From Hirudinaria manillensis (lineage: Eukaryota; Annelida; Clitellata; Hirudinida; Hirudinidae), in contig CM067526.1 of assembly GCA_034509925.1 (NCBI GenBank), forward strand, positions 4,281,501 to 4,345,500: 64,000 nt of DNA. The letters are read 5' to 3'. Made by a program: the position numbers and the translations under genes. The notes beneath the pieces were generated by a model. It was not told the DNA's origin. It ran no database searches and was given only the letters and a program-made list of their open reading frames with translations. This document shows, one piece after another, positions 24,479 to 36,220 of the stretch. Every line of letters starts with the position of its first letter. The first letter of the stretch is position 1.

Positions 24479-26231
24479 CTAGATCCAATAAATTGAAGAA
24501 TAATTAAAATTATATTGCCGATTAATTAATTTAATAATTAATTAAATTTAGTGGCAATATAATTTGAGAATTAATTAATTGGTGCTATTCAGAGTCTTTG
24601 GTTAGGAACCTTGACAAATGGATTTATCTCGGAAAGCAGAGCGAGAGTTAGAGAAACAGCAGATTTCAAGAATTAGACATTCGAGCATTGTGCATCTTCC
24701 AAGCCATCTGACAACTTTCAATAAACCTGACCTTCTATAATTAGTTTGAGGACCCCGGGTTATTACATTGGTGTCAGGAGTGGGATTTAGAGTTAAAGGG
24801 TATCCAAGAGTAACTAAGGTAGAAGCTTGTTGGTTGAAAAGTGAAGGATGCCGAAGTACTTGGATGAATTGTACGTGCCTCGATTGAGACAAGAATTGAG
24901 AGATCGTGGCCTTGATTGCAAAGGCACAAGAGCTGAGATACGGGAGCGACTTGGGGCATGGCTGACAGAGAATGGCCATGACCCGGAGGAATACGAATTC
25001 GAGTCCGGATATAGTAAGTTTCTGAGAAAGTTAGCAGAGGACTCTAGGAGGATTATTAGGGGCGATTTGGAAAACACAGCGGTTCCATGTCAGGATGTCT
25101 CGCTGGTTTCGGGTGAAAACTCTACTGAGAAGAGTCCTGTTGGTTCTTTTGAGGAGAGCAAAGTGGTGCTTCCATCTTGCGAGGAACAAGGAGAGGAACT
25201 CTGCAAAAAGGCTACCAACGAAGAACAAATCATGTCCGTTGTTCCAGGTACAGTTTCTGGCAGCATTGGGATGGAGCCGTTAGAAGACACATCCGAACAC
25301 AGTGCGTGCGTGTCTCCAGAAACGCTGTGCGTGATGGCAGACTTAGAGAACTCGACGTTGGAGCCCATAGAGTTACCAGATCAGGTCGAGTCGTCAGCAG
25401 GGCCCAGAGAGCTCACGGAGGTTGTAGTGGAGCAGGTGGAACTTTCGGAGGAGCCCGTGGGTTTCCGGTGGATCATGTGGAGTTGTTGGTACCGCCCGAA
25501 GAGTTACCGATGAAAGACATTGAGTTACCAGTAAAGCACACAAAGTTGATGGTGGAACAAGTAGAGTCTACAGAACTGCCCATGGATTTACCAGCGGATG
25601 TTTCGTCTCCATTGGAGATAACAGAAGGGAGTGTTCGGGATTTCAGGAGAGAGCCTAGCATGGAAAGTGGAGCAGGTGATCCTGAGGAGAGTCTGGGATC
25701 TGGCGACATCGTGGAGCAGGAGAGTGTGCATAGAAATGGCGATGTTCCGCGGCTGAAACTTGCGGGACACAGAAGCAAAAGGGAGGAAACAGAAATCCCA
25801 GAAGATGGCAAAGCAAATGGATCTGGGATTTGCAGCCATGAGATTGTTGGAAGATCGGATCCTATTCCTAGAGTAAAAATGAAAATGGGAATAGATGTCT
25901 GTTCGGGACGAACAGATTTAAGGAGGGGGCAGTGTTGGATCCCTAGATCCAATAAATTGAAGAATAATTAAAATTATATTGCCGATTAATTAGTTTAATA
26001 ATTAATTAAATTTAGTAGCAATATAATTTGAGAATTAATTAATTGGTGCTATTCAGACTCTTTGGTTAGGAACCTTGACAAATGGATTTATCTCGGAAAG
26101 CAGAGCGAGAGTTAGAGAAACAGCAGATTTCAAGAATTAGACATTCGAGCATTGTGCATCTTCCAAGCCATCTGACAACTTTCAATAAACCTGACCTTCT
26201 ATAATTAGTTTGAGGACCCCGGATTATTACA
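24479..26231 (+). mobile_element. SAP-type non-autonomous LTR retrotransposon, copy 2 (young)
   Basis: The left LTR is 24479-24767 and the right LTR 25933-26231. I count about five differences between them, so the insertion is recent. The primer site TTGGTGTCAGGAGTGGGAT follows the left LTR, and a polypurine tract (AAGGAGGGGGCAG) abuts the right one. ATAT flanks both ends, and the empty site is present at 33454-33470 and 45574-45590 (AATAATATTTATC). The 1.17-kb interior has a single SAP-domain frame and no polymerase genes, so it must be mobilised by enzymes from elsewhere. Confidence 0.92.
24848..25971 (+). pseudogene. SAP-domain ORF of LTR element copy 2, one frameshift
   Basis: The frame opens MPKYLDELYVPRLRQELRDR, a SAP-like fold spanning roughly residues 1-50 (second helix region AEIRERLGAWL). 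It is followed by an acidic region rich in ELP and EEP repeats. The frame closes at 25513. Compared with copy 3, one base is missing near 25461, in the codons after EEPVG, and the rest of the protein continues in another frame to 25971, past the polypurine tract into the LTR. No zinc knuckle, protease or polymerase motif is seen. Confidence 0.8.
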
Positions 26232-26867
26232 ATATTTATCATTTCCAAACAAAATTAGGGACACAAAATTTGATTATATCAATTATATCAAAGAACCCAG
26301 CCTGGTTCTTCAACATTCGGGAACAATATCTAGTCGTAACAGTAAGATCTCGAAATGTTGATGCTCATTGTTGTGAACTATTCATGCAAAATCAAAAACA
26401 GGATAAATAATATCGCCTCTACAGATTTAAATTTATTGAATCGTATGATTGATTGATTGTCTTTCCAAACACAGCTATACTTGATAAAAATGCTTTCCAC
26501 AATCTTCAGTTTGTTAGGTATTATTATTTGCTAGTACATTGAGGCAAAAAGTGGCATAATAGCTGGATTATCTAGCTACTCGTTGTCCTTTTATACCGCT
26601 AGGTCAGAAGCTGAAAATCTTGAAATTATTTCATCGCGGTCAGTTTATCCCATATTTTCATTATTTACATAAAAATAAAACCGCCTGCAATCAAATTCTC
26701 CGACAAAGTCGCATGAACTCTATATTTTTAATTGTATTTAATTGAATAATAAGAATATTAATTTGTCCATATAATATTTAAAAAAGTTTGCTCAAATTGT
26801 TGCTAATGCGAAACTCTGAATTAATATAATATCATGCTCAATTATTCAATATCAATTTTATGTTAAA
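26232..26867. other. Intergenic sequence, no gene seen
   Basis: It is related to the upstream segments at 33440-34080 and 45590-45935, and to 7586-7730. It ends at the Helitron terminus. Nothing coding is visible. Confidence 0.5.
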
Positions 26868-28322
26868 CTAGCGGTGCCCAGCCACGCGTTGCTGTGGCTC
26901 AATTTAATTAATTTTAAAAGAAAGAAATTTAGCACATATTTGCTAAGATGTTTATTTTTACAATTTCACAATGCTTGAGGGTTAGTTATTCCGTTCTCTG
27001 TACAAATACAGACATTATCAGGTTTCCCGATTCTAGAAAACGCAACATGTAATTGCCCATGATTCTAATGCTTTGAATATTTCGAAGTACTTTTTCAATC
27101 AATTCTTCTTTTGTCATTTTGTCACGAAAATACAGAAATTATTAGGCAATGAAATTCTTCCTGAAGTCAGATCAACCATTTCGCATTTGTTTTACTGCTA
27201 ATTTACTTATATCTGCTGTCGATCTTCCTCTGCATAAATAATATCCATCATATCCTGCAACTGTGGTGGAGACCAATTATGTTCTTTTTTTCCTTTGACT
27301 ATCGTCGGCGTTTTCAATCTTAGATTTCGTGTTAATAAATGTTAATTTTGTTGAACTCTGAACTTTTCCTATATCAGTTATGAGAGTTTCAACTTTGGTT
27401 TGAAACAAGCTGCTCCATTGTTTTGTTCCTTCTCTACTTTCTTCCAGCTTATGGACGAAGAATTTGTTTAATTTTTTCAAGTTTTGTCGCAGAACATTTA
27501 TTTGCTTTCCTTGGTCTCTGATGGTTGCGCACAGGGGTATCTGCTATTTAGTGTTCAATTCTTCAATATCTTTAAAAGACATTTCAGCTGGTCTTTCGTG
27601 TCCTTTGAATTCCTTTCAACAAATTTCTTCAGATGTTCCTCCAGGTGAAATTCAAGATATTCGGCCGCAATTCTGATTTCGCCTTCTTGGTCTTGGCATA
27701 ATTTCGTTTCAAAAGGACAAAAAACGACATTTTATTTTTACAATTTCACCATGCTTAATTTGAGGTTCAACAGTTTCTCTAGGAATCAAACAAAAATGAA
27801 TTAATAACGTTTAATGACATTGATATGAAACCTATATAAAAACAATCGTCCAATCGAGTACTATGTTGTGTCAAAATTTCAAAGCAATTGGTAAGAACTT
27901 TCAGATAACATTGATTAAGTGCAAACACAGTTAAATTTTTATTTACAAAGACATGAAAAAGCACACATTTTCTAATATGTTTATTTTTACAATTAAACAA
28001 TGCCGTTTGATATTTTGCTGATACAGTTTCTAGAGGAAACAAACCAAAGATAAATGTAATATAATAATGTCATAAAATTATTTAATTTTATTGTTTTAAT
28101 AAAAATTTAAATGTTCGCCTTTTTTCGTTCATGGCAAGATGGCCGGATTTTCGAAAAAAGCGTATTTTTGTATGATATAGTTGTAGCATATACATGAAAC
28201 CTATATACAAACACTCCTCTAATCGAACACTATGTTGTGTCAAAATTTCAAAGCAATTGGTTAAGTACTTTCAGAAAACATTTGCATGTTAAAAACACAC
28301 ATTGCATTTTTATTTATATAGA
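26868..28322 (-). mobile_element. Helitron remnant
   Basis: In minus orientation it starts TCTATATAAATAAAAATGC and ends with the hairpin GCCACAGCAACGCGTGGC, a spacer, and CTAG, inserted between A and T. These are the classic Helitron termini. A region of about 90 bp occurs twice (27820-27915 and 28190-28285). Near the 3' end is a relic of the Pif1-type helicase C-terminus. It lies between copy 2 of the LTR element and gene E. It has no complete Rep/helicase gene and cannot move by itself. Confidence 0.85.
26966..27080 (-). pseudogene. Helitron helicase C-terminus relic
   Basis: In minus sense the frame reads HGQLHVAFSRIGKPDNVCIC, matching the Y-V-A-x-S-R-V-type final motif of Helitron Pif1-like helicases. 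A TGA follows shortly after. The rest of the helicase and the Rep domain are not recognisable in this 1.45-kb copy. Confidence 0.7.
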
Positions 28323-28688
28323 TTTGATTTTTAATTGTAAGTTTAATTCTATAAACTAATACCTTTATCTTTATGTCAAACACATTTGAGTTGCGGGTTT
28401 TAACACGAACATGTTGTTCAAATTATATTTTTAAGAAATATGAAATTAATATATTTGTTGTAATTAAAAACATGGCGAATACAGTAAAACGAAAAATTTT
28501 AAAAAACCAGGCTCGGAAGAAAATTAAATAGTGAAAATAAAATGTCTAGGACATTAAATTGTTTCTAAACGTGTATAAAAGTGTAAATCAGGTATCACTG
28601 TTTTTGTGGGAGGTCTTCATAGATCAGCGAACAGAAACATTCGATTTTTTTTTTGCGTTTTTTATGTTCTTTGATCTTCGAATAGCGT
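28323..28688. other. 3' flank of gene E
   Basis: Matched by 49430-49628 downstream of gene H (TGGGAGGTCTTCATAGATCA and neighbours). No gene seen. Confidence 0.5.
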
Positions 28689-31600
28689 TCAAATACTGCG
28701 GTTTAGAAAGTTGGTCTTATTAATGCGCAACAATTTTTCTATGTAATCCTTTGTATCAACTAGATATTTCTTGAGATCCACCGTCGTCTCGTGCGGTGGT
28801 ACAACCAGTTCATTGTCACCGAACCTGGGTCTCCACACCATCACCTTCGAAATCGTCGTAAAAATGAGTAACTTTTTATTATATTTATTTATATTTTATA
28901 CATTAAGAGTTATCAAAAATCATGATATTTTAGAAAAAAAAAACAAACGATTTAAGATAATTATCTATATAACATTGGAAGGATTTGGAAGTCATGAAAT
29001 AATTTGCGCTATTGAATCAAAGCTCAGGAAAATTTAATCCATTGACCCTGGGGTAACCATGGCAGTCAGTAACTGTCTCGATATGATTTTTATAAAACAT
29101 TCCTAAATACGGTAAAATTTCGCTACTATGCCATTCTGCTACTATGACACTTTTGCTCGGTCCCGAAAAAATTCAATACAAAATAAATTTACTATGCCAC
29201 CCCAACTCTCGCTGCTATGCCACCAAGGTCCTGACAATGGTTATCGTATCAATGTTAAGGACATATTTCCAGTCGGGGGAAGTAATTGTGAGACATTACC
29301 TTGTATTCTTAAGATTTGATCAGGTTAATACTTTCCCAGAACTTGTTGGTGAGGGATGATTCAGGAAAGTGATGGAACACTTCATGGAATTTTATTGATG
29401 GAATAGACGAAGTTGATAGGGTGGGGTAAATAGGAATTAGAGTGAATGTCGCGATTTTATGTGAGAATTGTGAGTTGGATTGAAGATTAGTAAATTTCAG
29501 AAATGCTTGTGAGCGCTTTAGACGGAGCTGATGGGTAACTTGAGAAAATAAAAACGTTTGTATTTGATAAAATAAGGCCATTTCCACAAGCCTTCGTTAC
29601 TATGCCACTCTCGCTAACATGCCACTTTTGCTCGGTGGCATAGTAGCGAGAGTGGCATAGTAGCGAGACTTGACTTTATAAGTATTGGTAATCAATTTCA
29701 TTCTGAGTTAAATTTGCATTTCTTAAGAATAATTCGTGAAGCTTGTCGATTTCGTGATCATTTATTGCATTTTCTTGATAAATCATAGTCCTATCTATTC
29801 GCTCGTATTATTTTCAAATGTCAATGTACAGGATCATAGTAGATTTATTTTGTAAATTGGGAACGATGCAAATTGTGGCATACTTGACAAGCGTTCGCAG
29901 AAGGAGGTTTGAGAGCGTAGCACTTGAGCGGAGGAGTTAAGTGCGCGGGAAAAACCTTTGGACATTCCTGCCGAAAGAGTCCTAATAATTTGGTTCTCTT
30001 TCCCACTGGGTTCAATGGTTGAACGTCGATAGCAAACTCCATGGTCCAAGATAATGCTTTGATGATTTCGTATGTGCTAGTGTTGACGTCCTTTAAGGCC
30101 AGGTAAGTGTAAAATCTCTGATTTAGATACACAAACGTCAGGCATGGATCTTCTGAGTAGCTGGAGGCCGGTACGAACCATGGTACCTGTTGATATCGAA
30201 ATTATTCATTCAATATTTTCATTGATTTGATCCATTCCTTTTTCTGCCTTCAAATATTTTAAATGCCCATAATTTAAATTCTGTTGCTCAAGCGAATTCC
30301 TAATATTTTGCGAATGATTAAATATGATTTATAAGGACATGTGAACATCTAGTTTAAGGTGGATCATATGATTTCGCTGTGTACATTTGGAAAAGTTCGA
30401 CCAGTATATATCATATAGAGAAGATTTTTGTGATTGATCTGGCCGAATCAAATCGAAATTGTTAACTTCGAAAATTTTTAATTTGACATTCTTAGTATAA
30501 CACCTAACATATGAACAAATTTTGATTGGTAAAAGTTATGATTCCGGCAAATCAGATTTAGACGATTTATTAGTACATACGACTTGATTCCGATACTAAA
30601 CGCTCTAGAGCAATGAAACAACACAAAGGCATAAAGTCTATCCGAGTCTAAAAGCCAATAAATATCTCCTTAATATTCTGGCGTGCTTGTCTTTCCACAA
30701 AAGTAAATCGATAATTGTTGAAATGAATAGGTATAGGCTGTCTTAAGCGAGTTGTCTTTCATTTGTACACTCTTGAAGGTGGCATTCTGCGTTGGTCTCT
30801 GAAACTCTGTGATCTCTTTATATTGTAATAACCCGGGGTCCTCAAACTAAATATGGAAGGTCAGGTTTATTGAAAGTGTTCAGATGCCTTGGAAGATATA
30901 CAATGCTCAAATGTCTAAGTCTTTAAATCTGCTGTTTCTCTTACTCTCGCTCTGCTTTCCGAGATAAATCTATTAGTCTAGCTTCATAACCAAAGACTCT
31001 GAATAGTAATTAATTATTTAATTAATTATAAAATTATATTGCCAATAAATTAGTTAATTACTAAATTAATTAATCAGCAATATAATTTTAATTATTCTTC
31101 AATTATCTGGATCCAGGGATCCAACAATATTATCCGTGTAAGGGTTACATAACTAATTTAATAAAAACTCGTCATCAACAGATTGTCTTTGTTAAGAAAG
31201 TGAACCAAGTTATCATTGAGGCCCATCAAAGGTATTCATAAACATTCAAACTGAAATAGTTAATTGGCCGTAGCAAATACATTTCTGAAGAACGAACTCA
31301 AATTGAAAAGATTGAAATAAATGGTCAAAGTCTACCTGAGCAGTAAAGAAATCGTCCATGTGTACAGTCGTGACGGTTACATTCTGCGTTGGTCCCTGTA
31401 AGTGTGTCATCTCATATTCTGTCCCGTACCAAGGATATTCCACCTCATCTGAATCGCTCACGACTTCGTATTTTCCAGATACAATCTCTGGAAATTCCCA
31501 GCTTGCTCTTTAACAGAATTATTGTTGTTGAATAAGAAATTGTTTAAATTTACACTAAATAAAATTTTAAAACAAGGAAATATCAATTTATAGCATCTAA

Positions 31601-32533
31601 AGGTTGCTATGCATTCGACGATATAATCAATTTATTTTATTATTGAATGATTAATTACGATAAAATAGTTGAATGTTTAGAATTATAAATAAAATGTTTT
31701 AATATTCCATTTCATTTCCAGAATAACAAGTATATGCACATTACACATCTCATATAAAGCACATATGATGGACAGACGTAATTCTCGCGGCTAACCCATA
31801 ATAATAGAATATTGTCTTACATTCCATAGCTTCCGTAGGTGCTAGTACATTGCTTATCTCCACATACTTGTATCCATCCGACTTTGATGTTTACTCCAGA
31901 TGGCAATGGAGGAATTTCCAAGGTGGCGCTAATTCTATTTTTAATCAAATCTCTTTTACTTCTAGCAGGAAATCGTTTAATTCATTAAATACCTATATTT
32001 GTGTGATAAATAATTTGTACTGCATAATTTTGCGAAATTGATAGTTAAACAAACCATTGAATTACAAAAGTTTAGTTTATCTTTAAGTGTTTATTTTTGT
32101 TATTGTTACTATAACATGAGAACTTTATTGTTCTCGGATAGCATATACAACTTTTAATTGCTATTAGAATTAAAGAATTTTAAAAAAAAATCCCTCCACT
32201 CTGCTGAGCAACTAACATAACAGGTTAAGTGGGAGATCAAGATAGCGATCCAATAAAGAGCCTCACACTGACAAAGATTGCATACCGTAAAAAAGTAACT
32301 AATGCATCATAAAAAAAAGCCAATGAAAAAACCAATGAGTTGCTTTTTGATTAATTCGATGGCGCCTCCTGTTCTGAAATAATAAACCTGAAATGGGGTG
32401 TGCAATATCGAAGTGCAATGCATTCCTCCTCGATGACAATCGGTTTATTGTCGATTCCGAACTGAAATTGTTGCTCCTTTACGTCCGAAGCCTTCAAAAA
32501 TGGTTTCTGAGCATTCTCGAGATTTGAAGCCAT
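28689..32533 (-). CDS. FAM78-like protein, gene E (5 exons, 296 aa)
   Basis: Exons on the minus strand: 32388-32533, 31821-31934, 31336-31507, 29884-30186, 28689-28844. Frame and splice sites are intact. The protein starts MASNLENAQKPFLKASDV and exon 1 ends RYCTPHFR. Later blocks are EIPPLPSGVNIKVGWIQVC, SWEFPEIVSGKYEVV, YPWYG, YTYLALKDVNTSTYEIIK, SANACQ and VMVWRPRFGDNELVVPP, then a tail with TTVDLKKYLVDTKDY. It is a FAM78 family member of unknown function and has no glycine at position 2. Intron 4 holds a pogo-like element, and intron 3 holds a solo LTR and a scrap of a duplicated exon 3. Exons 1-2 are almost identical to those of gene H, while exon 4 differs at about 12 of 85 residues. Confidence 0.85.
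29110..29676. mobile_element. Pogo-like element in intron 4 of gene E
   Basis: Inverted ends related to CAGTCAAGTCTCGCTACTAT lie just inside TA dinucleotides at both sides. The CTATGCCAC/GTGGCATAG blocks are repeated near each end. The inside is shared with the F and J copies in inverted orientation. It encodes nothing complete. Gene H lacks it at the matching place. Confidence 0.75.
30749..30823 (-). pseudogene. Duplicated exon 3 fragment in intron 3 of gene E
   Basis: In gene sense it reads KEITEFQRPTQNATFKSVQM, alignable with EMTHLQGPTQNVTVTTVHM of the real exon 3. Only the 3' half is present. The LTR at 30824 cuts in directly upstream. Gene H has the same scrap without the LTR. Confidence 0.6.
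30824..31126 (-). mobile_element. Solo LTR in intron 3 of gene E
   Basis: Full-length minus-orientation LTR (TGTAATAACCCGGGG...GATCCAACA). Gene H holds the empty site at 51130-51142 (CTTTATATTATCCG). Comparison gives a 4-bp ATAT target duplication. The insertion is therefore younger than the E/H block duplication. Confidence 0.92.
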
Positions 32534-33349
32534 TTTTAAAGACCAGAGATCGATTTCATGCTGATTTGAAGTAATTCAGGACAACCTAACCTGTTGCTCG
32601 CATCGTTACCAATTCCTGAAAGTGAATTTCTGGCCGATATATCCCTTGTGTAACTCTTTGGAGAACATGGATGGAGGTCTTAGAAAGATCATCATTGAGG
32701 GCAGAATCTCGGGCCGGATCTTCAGATCTCTTGATGGAATTGCGTAACATTACTTTTAATCTCTACGAAGAAAGTGATTCTGTTAAAAATGTGTAGCTCA
32801 TGTTGTTTTCAGATTGTTGGGATAGAAACAATGATCGGATTAATCAGCATTGTTTTGCTAGTTTGATTAACTTCGTTCATGGCTTATTTGATGCTTTAGA
32901 GGACACTTGCTGAGTAATTTCAAACTCCCGGTTTTGATTCCCTTATAAAAGTTACAATGAGCGGAATTGGCCTCCAAGCCTTTCCTCCTTGTGCTGTATT
33001 TCAAGAAATGGTAAGTCGATGTTCCATCTTCAAAACTGTCTGAATCAACTTGTTAACTTACATGAGCCTCTTTATTAGCAGGGTTCAAATTGATCCGCAT
33101 ATTTGTTCCTCCTTCCCGTGATTGAGTAGGTGGCAGAGCCTGAGTGAAAAATACTCAAATCTTCGACAAGAAATAAGCATGTTCTTGAAACTCTTGAAGA
33201 GACATGTAAACAGCTCGTAAAAAACAAAATATTATAAAAATAAAGATACGAAATCATAAAATGTTTAAATTTTGGCTAATTAGCTAATCGAACAGATGTT
33301 TATAAATGTAATAAGTAAGACCGGTTATTTCTTCTCTACAACATTTTTG
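32534..33349. other. 5' flank of gene E
   Basis: Nearly identical to the gene H 5' flank (52416-53200), apart from a roughly 36-bp gap in H near 52495. Likely leader and promoter. No gene seen. Confidence 0.45.
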
Positions 33350-33392
33350 TTAAAACGTCATCGCAGCTATGCTTACGTCTACAAAAAGTATA
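33350..33392 (-). promoter_or_regulatory. Conserved upstream motif, gene E
   Basis: In gene sense: TAGACGTAAGCATAGCTGCG then ATGACGTTTTAAC, preceded by TATACTTTTTG. It is about 0.83 kb before the start codon. Confidence 0.45.
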
Positions 33393-34099
33393 TGGATATA
33401 CATTGAACTATTAATCATATTCACATTGTAATTGTCATTGTAGATCGGTAATGTAATAATATTTATCGTTTCCAAACAAAACTAGGCACACAAAATTTGA
33501 TGAAAAGTATGCCAAAGATCCCCGCCTATGAGTTGAATTTTGTCTCTTGATTCTCCAACATTCGGGAAGAGCCATGCAAAAGATACAATAGAATCCGGCA
33601 ACACGCATCTAGCAGGCATTAAACAAAAACTAGACGTAACATACTATATTTCATCTTTATATATCACTAAAACATTGAAGTTCTGATGAACCTTGTAAAA
33701 TAAATTTTATAATACACATGCAAAAGCTTCCTATCATTATTGGACAGTCTAAAAACACAAGTCCTAGGAAGCTCAAATTTTACCAGGTGTGTGATAAAAT
33801 GATGTAATGTCCAAATTTGAACAAATTTCATTGGTTAGTTTTCGAGAAATTTGGAAAAATGTGAAATTCCTATCATTATTGGGTTGACTGTAGTATCTTA
33901 CGATCTCGAAATTATTGGTGCTACTTTGTTGTGAACTATTCGTTCAACTTCTAAAACAGGATAAATAATATTGCCTCTACAGCTTGAATTTTATTGAAAC
34001 ATGTGAATGATTGATTGTCTTTTTCAAAGACTGCTAAAATTGAAAACAATGCAACAAAACAATAGTTGTTAGTATAGTGAGACATAAAGTGGCATACTT
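33393..34099. repeat. Upstream segment shared with A, G and the 26-kb region
   Basis: It contains AATTTGATGAAAAGTATGCCA, ATTCGGGAAGAGCCATGCAA and CTTTTTCAAAGACTGC. The inverted form is found at 6868-7286. Diverged direct copies are at 45580-45935 and 26232-26560. No coding content. Confidence 0.6.
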
Positions 34100-34860
34100 G
34101 CCTCTCACTTGCCAGATCCAGAACGAAGCTGCCTCCGCCGCTTCAGACATCTTTGTCATCGTCCTCGTTCTTTCTCGGCTAGATAGGCCTATTTTCGTGA
34201 GGAATGCTTACGACGACTTAACGATTACGCCTTTACGCCAACTTCTATTGGGAAGAGGTCAATTCTGAACCTTTTCGCTTCCAGGCCCACCGCCAGATCT
34301 GCATACTTTTCCGCTTTCAGCGCATTGCTATATTGCATTCTATCCTCCCATGGGACCGTCAACTACTCCAAAATGATGGCATATGACGACGGAGACATCA
34401 ACACCATATCCGGCCTCTTTCCACTTTCAATCAGCACCAGGGGATAGTGCCTCATTCCTTCTAAGTCTGCTGCGACTGTCCAATCGTTTGCCTCTGCAAG
34501 GATGTCCTTTCTTGACGTTTTACATCGCTTTCTACAAAAGTGTGCGCAGTCCTCGCGCAGGAAGTAAATCTTCCTCTGTTTGGAGATTGCGCGCGAGTTT
34601 GCTCTGGTTACTGCTGCTTTGGTGGCCTCACACACTTCTCGAAGGACCTGATTGTGTCGCCACGTATACCGACCATGGGCAAGGGCGAATGTGCAGTTGC
34701 TGAGCAAATAATGCAATGTTTCGGTTCCGCCACAGAGTCCGTATTTGGCGTCTTCTAATAAGCCCCACCTCCTTAAATTGTCTTTGGAAAGCAAATGATC
34801 ATAAATCGATCTTATCGCAAAGGCATCCGAGTGACGGCTTTCAAAAACATTGTATTTATC
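34100..34860 (-). pseudogene. RLE-type LINE ORF, 3' fragment
   Basis: In minus sense it holds RSIYDHLLSKDNLRRWGLLE, then a CxxC...H...C zinc finger region (GLCGGTETLHYLLSNCTFAL), GRYTWRHNQVL, and a restriction-like endonuclease core with RPDM and ILE, a TAG, then LTVPWEDR. Further on come LFPIEVGV and, after another stop, AEAASFWIW, the usual end of such ORFs. This identifies the 3' part of an R2/NeSL-like non-LTR retrotransposon. It is broken by at least two stop codons. It belongs to the same broad family as 340-560 and 46321-47100. Confidence 0.8.
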
Positions 34861-35714
34861 GCCATGGAATGCACATGTTGCACACGATACAACAGCTTAT
34901 ATTAATTATTATTAAATTTGTCATTTCTTTTGAATTGGTCTTCTGAGTTTAGAGGAAACTTCGTAAAATAATCATGTAGTCTTTTATGCATAATAATTTC
35001 AAAATCTTAAAAAAAAATAACACATGATAAGGATTGGTCGAGTCAGTGATTTCCAGCTTTGAGTGGTATTATTACCGTTTATAGAACCTTCTAGAGACTT
35101 CTGGAACTTTTTGAGGACTTATAGAAACTTATGGTGCAGTTTCCGTTCCTTAAACGGAATTTCTGGATTAATTGTAGAAGTTTGATTTTAAGTTCAATAA
35201 AACAAATTCGAGCTACGAAATTTTAAAATCAGGAGAATTTATTGTTCGAATAGTTTGATGTTTGTAACAAAATAACTCAAATAAGAAATTTGTTGTAATT
35301 AAGAAAAAAGGTGAAATAAAGTAAATATGAAATGACTCGGGAATCACTGTTTTTCATTTCAGGTCTTCATTGAAATGAGTAGCGAACAGAAACATGATTC
35401 CTTCTTTTCATCGAATAGGTCTCAATTGGACAAAATCCCTTTCAATAAGGTTTGTTGTTTCTTGAGCGAATTTAAAGGGGAACCAAGCAAACAGTCACCC
35501 TGACGATAAGAAGCAATTTTAAATTCTTCAGAATTCCTCAAAACTTTCGATTTTTTGTGAAAATTCAGCTTTTAATTTCTAACTTATGAGCTTCCCGTCT
35601 TGGCGTTGCTTAGTTGCAGTGGTGCTGTGACTGCATCTGTTGACGTTGATATTGTTTCGGGCTTCCGCGACATTGGGAGCAGAACTTGCATTTTTTTGTT
35701 TCATGTTACTGAAT
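34861..35714. other. 3' flank of relic P2
   Basis: Homologous to the flanks of P1 and P3 (AACCTTCTAGAGACTTCTGG; GAATAGTTTGATGTTTGTAA). No gene seen. Confidence 0.5.
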
Positions 35715-36220
35715 TTTGCTAATTTATAGTATAATACAGGCAGTTATTCTTCGTGATTTTTTCAGCTTTTTGCGCACTCCTTCGTATTTTCCAGGTACGT
35801 GTCCATATCCACCGTTCATTCTTTCGGTTGCAAGAGAAACTCGGGGTCACTAGGTGATTTTTCCATACCAAAGGTATATGTCACAATTTACGTCGCTCAC
35901 CATTTCGTATTTTCCAGTTAGAAGTTCTTGAAATTCCAGGGTCGAGCTTTAACGGAGTTAAGTAATCATTAAATATAAAAGGATTTAATTTAATATGGAG
36001 TCAATATCAGTCGTAGGCATTGCTAAATTGAGATTGGCATAATCAACTTATTTTAATCATAAATTATTTAATCACAGTGATAAAATTATGTTATTACTAA
36101 AAATCAAAACAAAATTTTATTAAAATTACTTTCAAAACGTATTTTATATTAACGTAATATATATTAACGAACTTAATCTCTGTACACACTTGGATCCATC
36201 CAACCTGGATGTTAGTTACA
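35715..36220 (-). pseudogene. FAM78-like relic P2 (parts of exons 5, 3, 2)
   Basis: In gene sense a remnant of exon 2 (CVQRLSSLI-type antisense region at 36125-36220, recognisable by its DNA match to gene B exon 2) is followed by most of exon 3 (35855-35950, keeping the YEMVSDVN-like block), which joins directly to exon 5 (35730-35855) with exon 4 missing. Exon 1 is absent, and the sequence passes into gene B-like upstream DNA. P3 has the same structure. Confidence 0.65.

Noticed and set aside
24602..24979. Minus-strand frames inside LTR element copy 2
   Set aside because: They run across the LTR boundary and are shadows of the SAP ORF and LTR sequence.
27277..27676. Frames inside the Helitron that could be a captured gene
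   Set aside because: The predicted peptides match nothing I recognise and have no partner in the array; they are most likely decayed Helitron sequence.
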